Below are positions 21,383 through 33,295 of a DNA stretch of 64,000 nucleotides, piece after piece. The translations under genes were made by a program, and so were the position numbers. The notes below the pieces were generated by a model. The model ran no database searches. It was not told the DNA's origin and saw nothing but the letters and a program-made list of their open reading frames with translations. The stretch is from Buddleja alternifolia (lineage: Eukaryota; Streptophyta; Magnoliopsida; Lamiales; Scrophulariaceae). The stretch spans positions 15,178,708-15,242,707 of the forward strand of contig CM033391.1 of the NCBI GenBank assembly GCA_019426215.1, given 5' to 3'. Every line of letters starts with the position of its first letter. Within the stretch, counting starts at the first letter, position 1.

Positions 21383-22900
21383 TGATGCTCCCAAGTGGCA
21401 TATGAAAGGGTCTAGAAGAGATGAGGGGGGGGGGGGTTGAATAGACCCTGAAGTCTTTTCGACTTTTAAAAATTCGTATCACTTTTGAAGAATTTGAACG
21501 CTTGGTAAGCTAAGCGCTAGGTCAGGCGCTTAAGATAGGATAACTTAGACTTAGTGATTTCAACAATTACCAAAGTAGGGTAATGCTTTAATCGCTTAAC
21601 CAGGGTTAGCACAGCGGAAATAATTTTTTAGCTTCGCATTCTCTTTAGCCAAATAGTTGCTTAACCGTTTTAATGCTTTATCAAAGATATGATATGAAAA
21701 TATAAAGTAAAGCAATAAAGCAGTAAATGACACAAGATATGTAAGGTTCATTGGGTGATGTAATCCTAGCTATGTCCTTCTTCTCCTTTACACTCGGAGG
21801 AATTCCACTAGGTTGATTATTGAAGGATCACACAGAGGCTTCTACAGAATAGAGGAAAGGAAGATGATCTTGAGCTCCTTGATCACACATACTTCAGCTC
21901 CAATGAAGATCTTCTTCAACAAGCTTCTCTCACACAAAAATGTTGCTTGTAAATCAACAACTTTCTCACTCAAATGAAAGAGGTTGAGAGTTTTTGTCAC
22001 GGGTTTGTTTGATTTTAGAAAGTTCAAACAATTTGGGATATCTCAATAAAAGTGTAGGATTCTTCTAAGAAGATGTTTGAAATATCTTTGACTGTCTTTG
22101 GAATGTATATAAAAAGTTTGAAGGATTTTGGCTGTGGAGTTTATAAGCTTTTCTCTCAAATATTTTCAGCAAAGTTTTGACCTTTTCTTGTGCATGTATG
22201 TGTGTAATTACGGTTTTGCTGAAGGGTACTATTTATAGAGATTTCTTAGGATTTGTCCGTTGGACACATACAGACGTGTGTCTCTCACACAACGCGTTAA
22301 ATAGCTCTTTTCTGACATTTCAAATTCTGCTGTTACCGATTTGACAAGAGCAGACTTTGAACTTTAAATCCCGACAGTCTAGTCAAAAGGTGGCTTGTCC
22401 ACAAGTCATAATGCCTTATCACATTTAATGCACTTGTCAGACATTTAATGTATTTTGAAATTATTTCCCGTTGGAAATAAATGTCCATTGATGATTGCAT
22501 TTAAGTCCTTCATGACTTGAAAATTTATTTTAGGTGAATCTGATCCTTGATCGCTTGATTCAATAATCCTGACATAGGTCTTTAGCGTTTGACAGACGCT
22601 TAAGACAAATCTTCATCTTCACTTGACTTCAGCCGCTGATCTTCAACTTTATCTTTGATAGACTCACCTAGAATTCTATCAGCGACTTGGTATCTAATAC
22701 TTAGTCTAAAATCTACAAAGATAAAAATTACAAGTCTAGAAAAATAATAAACTTTCAAACGCTTATACAAATGTTCCATGAAAGCATAAACTTATATCAC
22801 CAAAAAAAAAATAATAATAATAAACTCACATTCTTTTAATGTCTAACATAAAATCCTATTCTTGTTATCATCAAAACATCTAACATGAAATTTCCTAACA
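21383..22900 (-). mobile_element. Solo LTR, family S, with perfect 5-bp target duplication CTTTA
   Basis: In minus orientation the sequence starts TGTTAGGAAATTTCATG and ends GGGAGCATCA. CTTTA precedes (21378-21382) and follows (22901-22905). No internal region or second LTR is present, so it is a solo LTR left by LTR-LTR recombination. A close relative lies at 50327-51782. A G run of ten near 21426 and the text GCGCTAGGTCA...GCGCTT are shared landmarks. Confidence 0.9.
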
Positions 22901-22905
22901 CTTTA

Positions 22906-23560
22906 TATTTTGCCATTAATATTACTATTTGACGAAATTTATTTTTTTAATATGTACCAATTACCCCTTATACTAATACAATCTTCAAATACCCCCTAAA
23001 CAACATATATGACCGAATTATCCTCGACTTGTATAAAATGGCAAATTAACCTTGCATCCATACAAGAATTTGTATAATTATTTGCCCATTTGAACAATAA
23101 AATAGGGTAAAAACAGTAACCCATCCAAACTACGTTTTTACACTTTCTTTTTATAGAAACTTTGTTTTTTTACACTTTCTTATCTGAACTACATCGATTT
23201 TTGTAGAATTTTATAATTTTGCATTTTTTGGTGGCATGTTCCTCTGAATTGCATGACATGCATCGTGTGTGACCTTTTTTAAGGGTAAAAAAAGATCTTT
23301 TATCAATTGAAACAATATTTTCTTGTAGTTCACTATTTTCAATTGTACTATTCGAAATGTTATTTCACTTAAAAAGGTAAAAATAGTGAACCACAAGGGC
23401 CATAAAATGTGATTTTTACCCTTAAAAGATTCACATGTAATGGAATCTCTATGAATATCCTGCCGTGAAATGCTAAAATATAAAAGTTTGTAAAAACCCA
23501 TATAATTCAAATAAGAATTTTTTTTAAAAAAAGTTATATAAAAAAGGGAATCATTTATAG
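22906..23560. other. Non-coding, AT-rich
   Basis: No gene is seen. Some text near 23560-23620 (TAGTCTCATAGGACTTC) recurs in reverse near 42480-42530, so it belongs to a dispersed repeat, possibly the terminal region of the element that follows. Confidence 0.4.
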
Positions 23561-23574
23561 TCTCATAGGACTTC

Positions 23575-24300
23575 ACACATTTCAGTTTTAAACTTAGTCC
23601 CATTGGACTTAAATGTGAAAAATTGCACTTTTGGTCCCAGCCATCTATTTTTTGACAAAAAAAAAATAAAGTGATTTGCACGCACCGTTATGTCTAAAAA
23701 ATACAAAAAAAGCCAAAATAAATTCAAAATATAATTATGAAATATTTATAAAATACAAATTACAAAATAATTATAAAATAAATTTAAAAAAAGAAAAGAA
23801 AAATTGTGAAGAAGACCCATAATCCACACCAAACCCATGCTCTCGCGCCGTCGCCCCCACACTGTAACACCGCCGCACTTTTGCTGCCTAAGAAATCGAT
23901 AAAGGTGAGATGGAAGTCCCATGGATGTCCGATTTCAGGTGCAATGGAGATGCGATTCAGCTACGATGGTGGTGCGGTGTTGGTAGCTTGATGGTACTGC
24001 GGTAAAGAGGTGGTGGTGCGGTGGAGCGGATGATGGCTATAGACTCGTGTAGAAGACGTTAAAAACGTTTTCTTCCAGCATCTTTTCTTTTATCCCTTTT
24101 TTAAAAATAATTAATTAATTTTTTTAATTTTTTGTATTTTCATTTTATAAATATTTTTAAATTCTGTATTTAATTTATTTTTTGCATTTTTCTTTTACTC
24201 TAACAACGAGTGCATCTCAATTGATTTTTTCCTATCAAAAAATAGATGGTTAGTACCAAAAGTGCAAGTTTTTCAGTACTATGAAACTAAAGGGGTGTTT
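23575..24300. mobile_element. Terminal-inverted-repeat element with a GC-rich core (Pack-MULE-like candidate)
   Basis: Left arm about 23590-23665 (GCACTTTTGGTCCCAGCC, then ATCTATTTTTTGACA) is repeated inverted at about 24228-24298 (CAAAAAATAGATGGTTAGTACC, AAAAGTGCAAG). Inside, AT-rich inner arms flank a GC-rich block (23806-24060) with an ACCGCCGCAC-type, gene-like composition. No protein domain is recognised and no clean target duplication was found. Confidence 0.5.
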
Positions 24301-25118
24301 GCAAACACAATTGCTTATGAATGAGTGCTTTTAAGTGAAAAATAAGCAAAATTAGTTAAGAAGTGGATAGTGTTTGCAAACACAAGCATAAAGTGGAAAA
24401 AAATTGCAGCGCAGTGTTTGCAAAGCTGATTCTTAGTTAGCTTTTTTTTCTTTTTTTGAAAAAATAAAATAAAATATTGCCACTAAAATATAAAAAATCA
24501 TATTTTTTTCACATTGTCTTCCTATGATCTTGAACAATTTACCCCAAAAGCATATGTTATGAAATAATATGGATTTCTACAGGATAATCAATGTAGTCCA
24601 AAGGTGTCTGTCACATGCGTGTCTTCATCCTTTTTTTTTTTCCTTCTTGTATCTTCCTTTGTAGGTTTTTCTAGACATCTTTTTCTTGCAATAAGCATTT
24701 GAACAATTATTATAAATACAAAAATAATTTAAAAATTAAAAATAATTATCTTTTAGTAATTGTATATGATATAATAGGTATATGGTAGCTTAATAATTAT
24801 ATATGATAAATACAAATCCTAATGATTTATTAAAATATTAATTATTTCTAGATAGTTGTTTTTTATATTTTTTTCATATTTATAGATTAAATAATAGCCA
24901 TATGGGTGAGTATTTCAAGAGTAAATGTGGATGCAAATAAGGATAATACTCCATCTTAACAAGCTTTGTATTAATACTACAATTTGAAAAAGTCTCCAAG
25001 TATGCTATTGTTTTGTCTATAATTATGAAAAAAATATAAAAAAGCTATCTAGAAATAATTAATTTAAATATTTCATTATAAGTTATCTTATAAAAAAATA
25101 TATTATAGATGATTAAAA
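24301..25118. other. Non-coding, AT-rich
   Basis: GTGTTTGCAAACACA near 24297 and its partial repeats at 24370 and 24412 suggest a small MITE, but its borders are unclear. The remainder shows nothing coding. Confidence 0.4.
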
Positions 25119-25123
25119 GTATG

Positions 25124-25397
25124 TGATGTGGGTAGAAAATGAACATTGGGCCAAGCTGAAAAGCCTAAGGCTTAATAGGCTGAAATTCATTATAAATGTG
25201 GACATGGACGCTTCTAGAACGAAATAAGCCCAACCCGGCATCTCTGGATAATCTGCCAACCTAGATCTGCAAAGGAAGATATTCCTATATAAGGCAAGAC
25301 TGGAGATAAGAATCAAATAAATTAAAGATTTTTCTAAATGAAGACCTGAGGCATCAAGCTCAAGATAGCCGATAAATTAGCATTTATGCATGCCCGG
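25124..25397 (+). mobile_element. 5' LTR of Tat element E2, truncated by E1
   Basis: TGATGTGGGTAGAAAATG starts a segment matching the first 275 bases of the LTR at 41605-42164. It is preceded by GTATG (25119-25123), which matches GCATG after the far LTR at 42165-42169 in four of five bases. It stops at 25397, where a second LTR in reverse orientation begins. This marks the left end of the 17-kb E2 insertion. Confidence 0.8.
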
Positions 25398-25967
25398 TGA
25401 TGTGTGTCTAATTCACACCAATGAGATTTATATTAATATTAGGGATAATTTGAGTGATATAGTGCGATATGACGATAATATAAGTGCAATAATGTAAATA
25501 ACAAGAGATTTAACGTGGTTCGGTCCAAAAATCAGACCTACGTCCATGGGGGTTCAAAAAATGTCCTTTATTATGCTTTAGGTTGGGTATTTATACAAGT
25601 TTTGATGGGGGGGGGGGTATGATAAGTTATGGTAAGTCAACTATGCTAATTATACATATAGTAAAGAGGATAAATCAGCATCCTTCTATTTTCGGGCACA
25701 TCTAATCAAGGATCAATAATAATTAATGTTGATATATGGCTTAATTCTGCCAGGTCTTCATTAAGGAAAGTATGGACTTGATTGATTCTTGTCTCCAACC
25801 TTGCCTTATATAGATATATTCTCTCTCGTAAGTCCAGGTTGGCAGGTCTTCAAGCTCGGGTTGGATATCTTCTAGAAGGGATCCAAATCCACCGTCCTAA
25901 TGGGCTTTAGCCCATTAAGTCGTGGACTTTTTCAGTTTGGCCCAAGGTCCACATTCCACCTACATCA
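25398..25967 (-). mobile_element. 3' LTR of Tat element E1 (570 bp)
   Basis: In minus orientation it runs from TGATGTAGGTGG to GACACACATCA and aligns with the E2 LTR at 41605-42164. A purine tract (GTTGGGGAGA in minus) lies directly outside its start at about 25968-25983. The TTCGGTCC-ACGT block near 25520 and the CATCA ends are shared with E2. It sits inside the 5' LTR of E2. Confidence 0.85.
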
Positions 25968-26571
25968 ATAGTCTCCCCAACTCTGCAGTTTGACTTGTCA
26001 AACTGTGAGAGTTGAGAAGAAAAAATACTAGACAAGCTGATCGAGCTGCATGAGAATGCCAAGCTGCTCCAGCTGAAAAGCTGGAACGAACTCTGTAGGA
26101 GGGTTAGAAAACCCTAATGTTGATTTGACAAAAAAGGCCTTGTCAGTTGAGCTTCCCTATGCTACGCAGGCTATTGATGGTTCCTGGGAGTTCGCGCCTC
26201 ATCATTACGCCGCATTGTGTACTGCTATAACTGCTCCTTTTTTGGGATGTGCAGATCTGGGCCACGTGTAGGGTTAGTAACTCAACCCGCCATTTTCCAA
26301 GGTTAGCCTTTATTTTCGGATGGATATTTTCAAAACATATTCAGTTACTAAAAATTGAATTTCTTCCTGTCATATCTTTTTTTGCATTTTTAAGAGTTCT
26401 TCCCACTTCCTTCACCACTTCTCGTTTTTTCTTCTCTTCAAGTTGGCAGTTACTCCACATTCGCCGCTCATCTCTAGGTATTTATCTCCCTTTATTTTCT
26501 TGCTTTTTAGCTGCTCTGATTTATTTTGAATCCTCTTGTTGAGTTAGTTTTTGTTTTTTATCTGTGTCAAT
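25968..26571. other. Spacer between E1 3' LTR and its antisense gene
   Basis: Contains the purine tract next to the LTR, then non-coding DNA leading to the antisense gene's ATG. Its counterpart in E2 is 40980-41604. A promoter for the antisense gene is expected here; no clear TATA box is visible. Confidence 0.45.
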
Positions 26572-28911
26572 ATGTCGAATAGTATAGGCTCTGATTCCCA
26601 AAACTATACTGACCCCATAAATGTGTTAGAACTCGATGCCATGATTATGGCGGAGAGTTCTTCATCTCTTTCTTCAGTGGAAGCTTCGTTTAGTGCTACC
26701 CAAGTTTTGTAAAACTTGAATTTTATTGATCATTCTTCCTCCAACACTCTCTCGGATGGTCGTCGGGGGGACAAACCCCCTTCTCGTACTCCCAGCGTTA
26801 ATTCTGGGGCTGGACTGGCTGGTTCTGCATCAAATAATGAGGACTTGAACCTTCCTGATCCGGATGCTCTAGGGGAGATAGACTTGTCCATCCCGAATAA
26901 TCAGGAAAAAACTTTGATAGCCTAAAATAACTCTTTCTGGGAAGTTTTTATGTCTAGGTTTACTCCCAGGCCGGGGCAGATTATATGCCAGAATTATGGT
27001 ATAAGATTGTGGTTCCTTCTGCAAATGATAGGCCTAATGATCCACCTACTGGTTTTGTTTGTTTCTACGTAACCCAACTTCGTGTAGGCTGCGCTTTCCC
27101 ATACCTCTCCTGTTCATCTCCATAGCTAACAGGTTTAAGGTTCCATTGAACCAACTTGCTCCAAACGCCATTCGCATAATGACAGGTTTCTCGGTACTTC
27201 TCCAGAGATTGGGTCACACACCCATCTCCGATTTCTTCTATGCTTTATTCCATCCTTGCGCTTCTTCCACCGAGGGAGGGGTTTTTTGCTTTACTTCTCA
27301 CAAAGAAACAGCCTTCATAGATTCATATCCCACTACCAAGAAGGAGTGGAAGAAGAATTACTTTTTCATATCTCCTCCTGAGGATGAAGAGTGGGATTTT
27401 CGTCGTGACTTTTTAGAACGTATTGAGGGTTCTAATGTCTATCGTGTTCGTGCAATGCCTGTTATATATAAGAGTTTGCTGGCCTACATGAACTGGCAAC
27501 CTAGAGATTTGGGGAAACTGACTAATCCTCGTCTCTTATACCTTTTTGGATTAAGCCTTGTGCAGGTTGACATGCAGGGCGAGACTTTAGGTGGTTAAGC
27601 TTTGCATTTGCTCATTCTTCTTTCTATATTTGCTCCTTGTGTACTGACATTGATTCTTTGTTTATTCTGGACAGAACAACTAATGGATGACACCAGAGCT
27701 GCCGAGGTTTTGAAACGCAGGGGGAAGCTGGCCGGAGGCCCTCCTCCTCTAGGTAGTCTGTCCCCAGGTGCGGTTCGGGTAGCTGCTCCTTCTCCCTTGC
27801 CTCTGGCCCAAGCTGCAAATGACCGCTCAGGTCGGGACCCTGCCTTGACTAAGAAGATAGCTGCGGGGAAAAGGCCAGCTTATCTGGATGCTGCCTCTGA
27901 TGCTCCCCCTCCCAAACGTCGCGGTTCTGAAGGGCATCTTAGGAATTTCCCCTCTCAATTTTCCTTTGCTACTCCCGATCCGTCAGCTCTGCGGACCCAC
28001 TCTAGAGCTCAGGACGTGCCACCCCAATCTCTTCTGAAGACCAGAGATCGGGCTACCCTGCAGGAATACTTGAAAAGCTTGATCAACCCGCTAGACCATC
28101 ACCATCTGGCTTCTCTGCCTCACCAGGAAGTCATGGATATGACTTTGGAGGTCCGAAGGTACACTTTACTTTATTTGTGTGTTTTTTTTAGCCTTACTTT
28201 CTTTTGCGACTTCATGCTTTTGACCTATTCTTCTCTATTTGCAGTTTTTCTAGCTGTTTGTCTAGTCTTTCCTGGACCTGGATAGCTCAGATGAGGTCAA
28301 GGATCTGGACAAAAAGCTGAACAAGCTCAAGCAAGCCCAAAAGGACTGGGAGAAAAAAGAGTAGAAGATGCTCCAGATCTATAAACTCATGAATCTTGAT
28401 ATAACAAAGTTGCAGCCAAGGCTAAGAGCTGGCGAAGGAAAAGAAAGCTATCCTGGATAGCCAAGCTGTCCAGCTGCAAGAGACCTTAGCAAAAGAACAC
28501 CAGACCTGGATGGATGCCTTCCCTGAATTGGAGGAGGGTAAAGCTTTGCTTGCTGAAGAGACAACGACCCTCCTAGCTTCCGATGAGTTTGCTGCTAAGG
28601 TGGATGACCAATCCCTGGAGGTTTTCTTTAAGGGTTTTGATTGGTGGACCTCTCAGTTCCAAGCTCAAAATTACCCACCTGCTGGTAGCTCTACCTCTTT
28701 TCTAAATTCCGCAGCAGCTTTCATGGCTCATTCCATGGGTGAAGTTCCCCCTGCTCCTCTAGAGGATCCTCTTCCAGCTTCTCTTTTAACTCCTCTCATG
28801 GCTGGTCAATCTGATGAGACCATGGTTGATCAACCTTTAGCAGCAGATGTGAATCCTTCTGGCCAGGTGGATGATTCTTCTGGGGTGGTTAAAATTGACC
28901 TTGCAGCATAA
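26572..28911 (+). pseudogene. Antisense ORF (aORF) of Tat element E1: putative gypsy-type transposon domain
   Basis: It starts MSNSIGSDSQN at 26572, antisense to the element's pol. The core (27059-27598) has PLNQLAPNAIRIMTGF, GGVFCFTSHKE, KKEWKKNYFFISPPEDEEWDF and LTNPRLLYLFGLS, resembling the plant 'putative gypsy type transposon' domain. Likely introns follow at about 27590-27673 (ends CTGGACAG) and 28159-28244 (ends TTTGCAG). A lysine-rich coiled-coil part (about 28280-28440) and a C-terminal block FKGFDWWTSQFQAQNYPP end at 28911. Lesions include TAA at 26710 and 26923, a frameshift near 27000 and TAG near 28361. The same gene occurs in E2 (38676-40979). Function unknown; antisense ORFs at this place are known for Tat-lineage elements. 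Confidence 0.75.
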
Positions 28912-30420
28912 CTTTGTTTTAAGAATATTTGTGATGGTGTTTTTTAGGCATATGTAGCCCTTCGTACAATCTTAACTTTTTCCTATTTTTGTTTAGGTTA
29001 TATGTAGCCCCTTGAACAATTTAATTTCTATTTTTGTGTTTTGCCTGCCTAGTTCTAGGCAGAGACAATTTGCAATGGTTTTCCCCTTAAGGGAATATTA
29101 GGAATATGCTTTAGTATATCTCCTCATTGTTCTTGCATTTTATATAGTTTGCATCATAATATTTTCATATGGCATGATCATACTTACTTATTTTCCTACT
29201 GAATTGTCTTTGAACAACATTTCTGAGGATGTCTGGTGCTTTCCTTGAAAAATTTAAACACACGAAACTTTTTTTTCTCCCCCAAGGGGGACAGGTTAGC
29301 CAGCTTTGCTGGTTGGCTTATCATAATTTTCATGTTTGATCATTTTACCAATCACAACAATACATGGTGCTCGTTTAGCATATATACGTAAAACATTCAA
29401 TATTACAAAGAATACTTACATTCTTCCAGAGCCGCATTCCTTTTCTCTTTTTTAGCTTAGGAACCTATCCTGAAAATACAAACAATATTCTTCCCACAAA
29501 CCAGGCTTTTAGTTCACTCAATATTTTGCAAATACAAACAACATTATTTCCACAAAACATTAGCCGAGTCCCAGCTTCCATATGCCATGGTGCAATCATA
29601 GAGGCTTATTCTTTCTTGCATAGTCATGGAGACCTGCTATTTCTCACACAGTCGTGGAGACCTGCCAATCTCATGTAGTCGTGTGGACCTGCCAATCTCA
29701 TGCAGTCGTGAGGACCTGCCAATCTCATGCAGTCATGAAGACCCGCCAATCTCATGTAGTAGTGAAGACCTGCCAATCTCATGCAGTCGTGAAGGTAATC
29801 TCATTTTTCACCTTGCTTGTTTCCCTTTTTCTCCTCTTCATTTCCACATATTTCATCAACGGGCTCACAGCTGGCCAGCCTGCTACTTTTGGCATCCTTC
29901 CTTATTCCCTCTTTTCCCGATTTTCCCACCTTATTTTAGCCAGGAGTGGGAGAATTAGTCCCCTCCTCCAGCCTTATATCTCCACATAACCTTGTAGCTC
30001 CCTTAACCCCGGTCTTCCAATGCGAGTTGGTCCCAAAATTATTCACAGAATAATTCCACCCCAACTCACCCTTATATCCTCTTGGTATGAGGCCATAGGA
30101 TCCAAAACCACAGGCCGCCTGGCTATATGAATCTTGGCTACCCATCCAGATTTTGCAACCTAGCCCCGACTACCTCCTTTCCACCGACTCCCCCTTACTC
30201 CTTTTTTCAATTCCACAAACATATAATCATATATTTACATAAAAGTACATATGTATATTTCTCGCAATTCTCATAATAAAAACAAAGCAAATTCTTACTA
30301 AAAACTTTGATGGAACTCTGCATCCAATCCTGTAGGGAGGGTGGTACATTCCTCCAGGTGTCCCTATAAACAAATCATTCAACTTATACCAATAAGAGCA
30401 TTAGTTAAGATAAAGGACAA
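28912..30420. other. E1 spacer between antisense gene and pol, with minisatellite
   Basis: No gene is seen. The segment near 29940-30150 matches 37440-37640 of E2 in reverse. It also holds the 27-bp repeat array at 29612-29795. The spacer lies between the 3' ends of two convergent genes. Confidence 0.6.
29612..29795. repeat. 27-bp tandem repeat, about six copies
   Basis: The unit GTCGTGGAGACCTGCCAATC plus TCATGTA repeats with a 27-bp period from about 29620 to 29795 with small changes (GTCATGAAGACCC, GTAGTGAAGACC). Because 27 is a multiple of three, several frames stay open through it; these are not genes. E2 has a related but diverged array at 37790-37930. Confidence 0.9.
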
Positions 30421-32097
30421 TTATACACTATTTTTCAGATTTTCAATATTCCAAGGGTGAGGAAGTTGCTTTCCTTTGTCATCCATCAACTCATAAGCTC
30501 CTCCTGCTAATGCTTTGACCACTTTGTATGGTCCTTCCCAGTTGGGATCCAACTTCTTTACTGTGTGGACTGTATCCACCTTCTTCAGCACTAGGTCTCC
30601 CACCTGGAGAGCTCTGGTCTTCACCTTTACTCCTTGGGCTCTTTGGATTCTTTGTGTATACTTTTCTATCCACATGTACGCCTTTATCCTGTTCTCCTCG
30701 ATCAGATCCAGGTCTTCTCTCAGCCTTTCCTTGTTCTGATCTGGATCAAAGTACCTAACCCTGTGGGTTTGTACCCTAATCTTTGCATGTATGACAGCTT
30801 CAACTCCATACACCAGATTGAAAGGACTCTCTCCTGTAGTAGATTTGAGAGTGGTTCGATATGACCATAATACAGATTGTAGCTTATCCACCCAATTCCC
30901 ATCCGCCCTATCCAGTATATTAAACCGAGGTTCCAATCTTTTTCCATAGATATGTTAGCAACACATTTGTAGGAAGGGTATACAGAATTGGATGACAAAA
31001 TTATAAAAGAAAATAGATGAAATTGAAGTCTTAGGTGTGCGTACCTAGTTTTTGAATCTTGTACTATAATTCTATTGGTAACCTCTACCTGACCATTGGT
31101 CTGAGGATGAGCTACCGAGCTAAAACGTTGTTGGATTCTCATCTTCTCGCACCAATTCCTTAGCTTTGTTCCACTGAACTGTCTTCCATTATCAGCTACT
31201 ATCTCTCTATGTATGCTAAATCGACATATTATGTGCTACAGGAACCGAATGACTTATGCCTCCGTAATTTGGGCAAGAGCTTCAGCTTCTACCCACTTGC
31301 TGAAATAATCCACTAGCACTAGTAAAAACTTCTTTTGGGCCTTTTCTACAGGAAAGGGCCCTACAATGTCCATTCCCCACCTGGTAAATGGGCATGGGAC
31401 ACTCATGGATAACATCCTCTCCGCGGGTTGGTGAATAAAGTTGTCGTGCACTTGGCATTGTTCGCACTTTTCACCAGCTCTGCTCCATCTTCCTTTAAGG
31501 TTGACCAAAAGTAACCAGCCCTGAGCGCCTTCCTAGCTAGGACTGATCTTTCGATGTGGCTGCCACAACACCCTTCGTGAATTTATCTGAGCACATAATC
31601 TCCATCTTCTTTGGACACACCTTAGGAGTGGCTGCACAAATGCCTTCTTATATAAGACATCATTGATCATGGTGAATCTGGATGCTCGAGTGAGCAACCT
31701 TTGTTTAGCATTCCGTTCCTTGGGCAATACTCCATTTGTGAGATATTGGATTATCTCAGTCCTCCAATCGTCTCTTTCCTCCACATGCATGACCTCATCG
31801 TCGTTGCTAGATCCAGCTATAGATTGGATAGTGATTTTCCGGGTCTTACAATCCGTGACAGAGCTACCTAGCTTTGATAGGTAATCTACCTTAGCATTTT
31901 TAGCTCGGGGTATTTGATGTACCTCTAGCTTATCAACGTTTTTGCGTAATGTATCTATGGTTTTTAGATACCTCATCATTCTCTGTTATTTGGCTTCATA
32001 TTCTCCCTCTACTTGCTTTATCACGAGGTGTGAATCTGAATATACTATCAGATTCTTAGCTCCTTTTTTTAGTGCCATTTTGAGGCCTATGATGAAA
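30421..32097 (-). pseudogene. E1 pol remnant: RNase H end and integrase (Ty3/gypsy, Tat)
   Basis: Minus-strand reading runs from FIIGLKMALKKGAKNLIVYS (RNase H), through VHQIPRAKNAKVDYLSKLG, into integrase: CEQCQVHDNFIHQPAE (zinc-binding end), WGMDIVGPFPV (first catalytic Asp), AHPQTNGQVEVTNR (glutamate region), then LVLKKVDTVHTVKKLDPNWEGPYKV and the end at PWNIENLKNSV. Everything upstream (5' LTR, gag, protease, RT) is missing. Breaks: TAA near 31990, a frameshift near 31610, loss of the central integrase frame at 31143-31253, and an insertion of about 130 bp at 30915-31043. Confidence 0.8.
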
Positions 32098-33230
32098 TAG
32101 AAGGCCAAGGAAAAGCTGAACCAACTAGAGCTTATGGCTAAAAGGATGGAGGAAATGGAGAAAAGGATGGTAGGAGGAAAGATCCATGGATTGAGGAATT
32201 CTATTCATGGACTCTATCATGAAAGCGGAGTTACCGCAGGATTTTAAAATCCACTCTATTGCATTATACGATGGTACCACAGATCAAGAAGAACATCTCT
32301 ATGCATTTCAGAATTATGCCTTGCTGCCTAGGTATTCAGATGTGATCAAATGTAGAGTATTCTTGACCATGTTGGCCAGTTCAGCCCAACAATGGTACAA
32401 CCAACTTCTAGAAGGAGTTATTGGATCTTTCGCAGATTTTAGCTTAAAATTTCTGCATCAATTTGCTAGTAGTAACAAGCATGGAAAAACCCCACTGAGT
32501 TTATTTAATATTAAGCAGAGAAGAGATGAAATCTTGCGGATGTATGCTAGACGTTTTAATGCTGCTACCTTGGAAGTACCTTATGCCACGACAAACTTAA
32601 AATCTAGTACTTTTGCGGAAGGACTAAGGGATGGGGATTTAATCAAATCTTTGACTAAAAAAGCAGCATTAAATTTTGATGAGTTACTCAGCCGAGCTGA
32701 GAAATATGTTAACATGGAGGATCCCCAGCTAATGAGGAACACTAAGCTAAACCAGCAGAGGAAGGATAAGCTCGAGGAGGACAATCGTAATAAAGCCAAT
32801 AAGGATGGAGGAGCTAGGTAGGCCTTGGGACCACCTCCCTGGCCATGCATACGAACTAAATCTGGTTTTATACCTTTAAGAGGTACAAGAAACGAACAAT
32901 TGATGGCCGTGGAAGAAAAGAACATAGTGTAATGGCCGGAAGGAGCTGATAAAGGACCCTAAAATCTAACTTGTCGTAGTTATTTCCACTATCATAGAGA
33001 GTATAAGCGTGATACAGATGCTTGTCTAGCTCTGGAGGATGAAATCCAATGCCTAGCCAAGGTGGGATATATGAAAGAATCCGTTATACAAAATAACAAT
33101 CAGTTTGATAGGGGCAACTCAACCCCATTCCGAGGAGGAAAAACCTGGGGAAGAGGTAGAGGTGCACCAGGAAGATGGCAAGGAAGAGGAGTTGGAAGAG
33201 CTGGGACTACTAGAAGAGGAAACTTTCCTC
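32098..33230 (+). pseudogene. E2 gag (Ty3/gypsy, Tat)
   Basis: E2 begins without its 5' end at about 32101 with a coiled-coil (KEKLNQLELMAKRMEEMEKR), shifts frame near 32195, then continues open to 32821. That open part contains the retrotransposon gag domain: LYDGTTDQEEHLYAFQN, FLTMLASSAQQWYNQLL, FLHQFASS and FAEGLRDGDLIKSL. The downstream knuckle-like block CHYHREYKRDTDACLAL (about 32980) and an RG-rich tail precede the protease. The structural protein packages element RNA; here it is decayed. Confidence 0.8.
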
Positions 33231-33295
33231 AGTAGATTAACAAATAATTGGAGGTGTGGGAAAATCAAAGACAACCTTCTTGAGAAGTTAATAAT

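Noticed and set aside
22930..23200. Possible MITE with TACCCC-type ends
   Set aside because: No convincing inverted ends or target duplication.
29626..29989. Two overlapping open frames of about 110 codons
   Set aside because: They are produced by a 27-bp tandem repeat, whose length is a multiple of three.
32581..32925. A 114-codon minus-strand frame
   Set aside because: Antisense shadow of the E2 gag gene.
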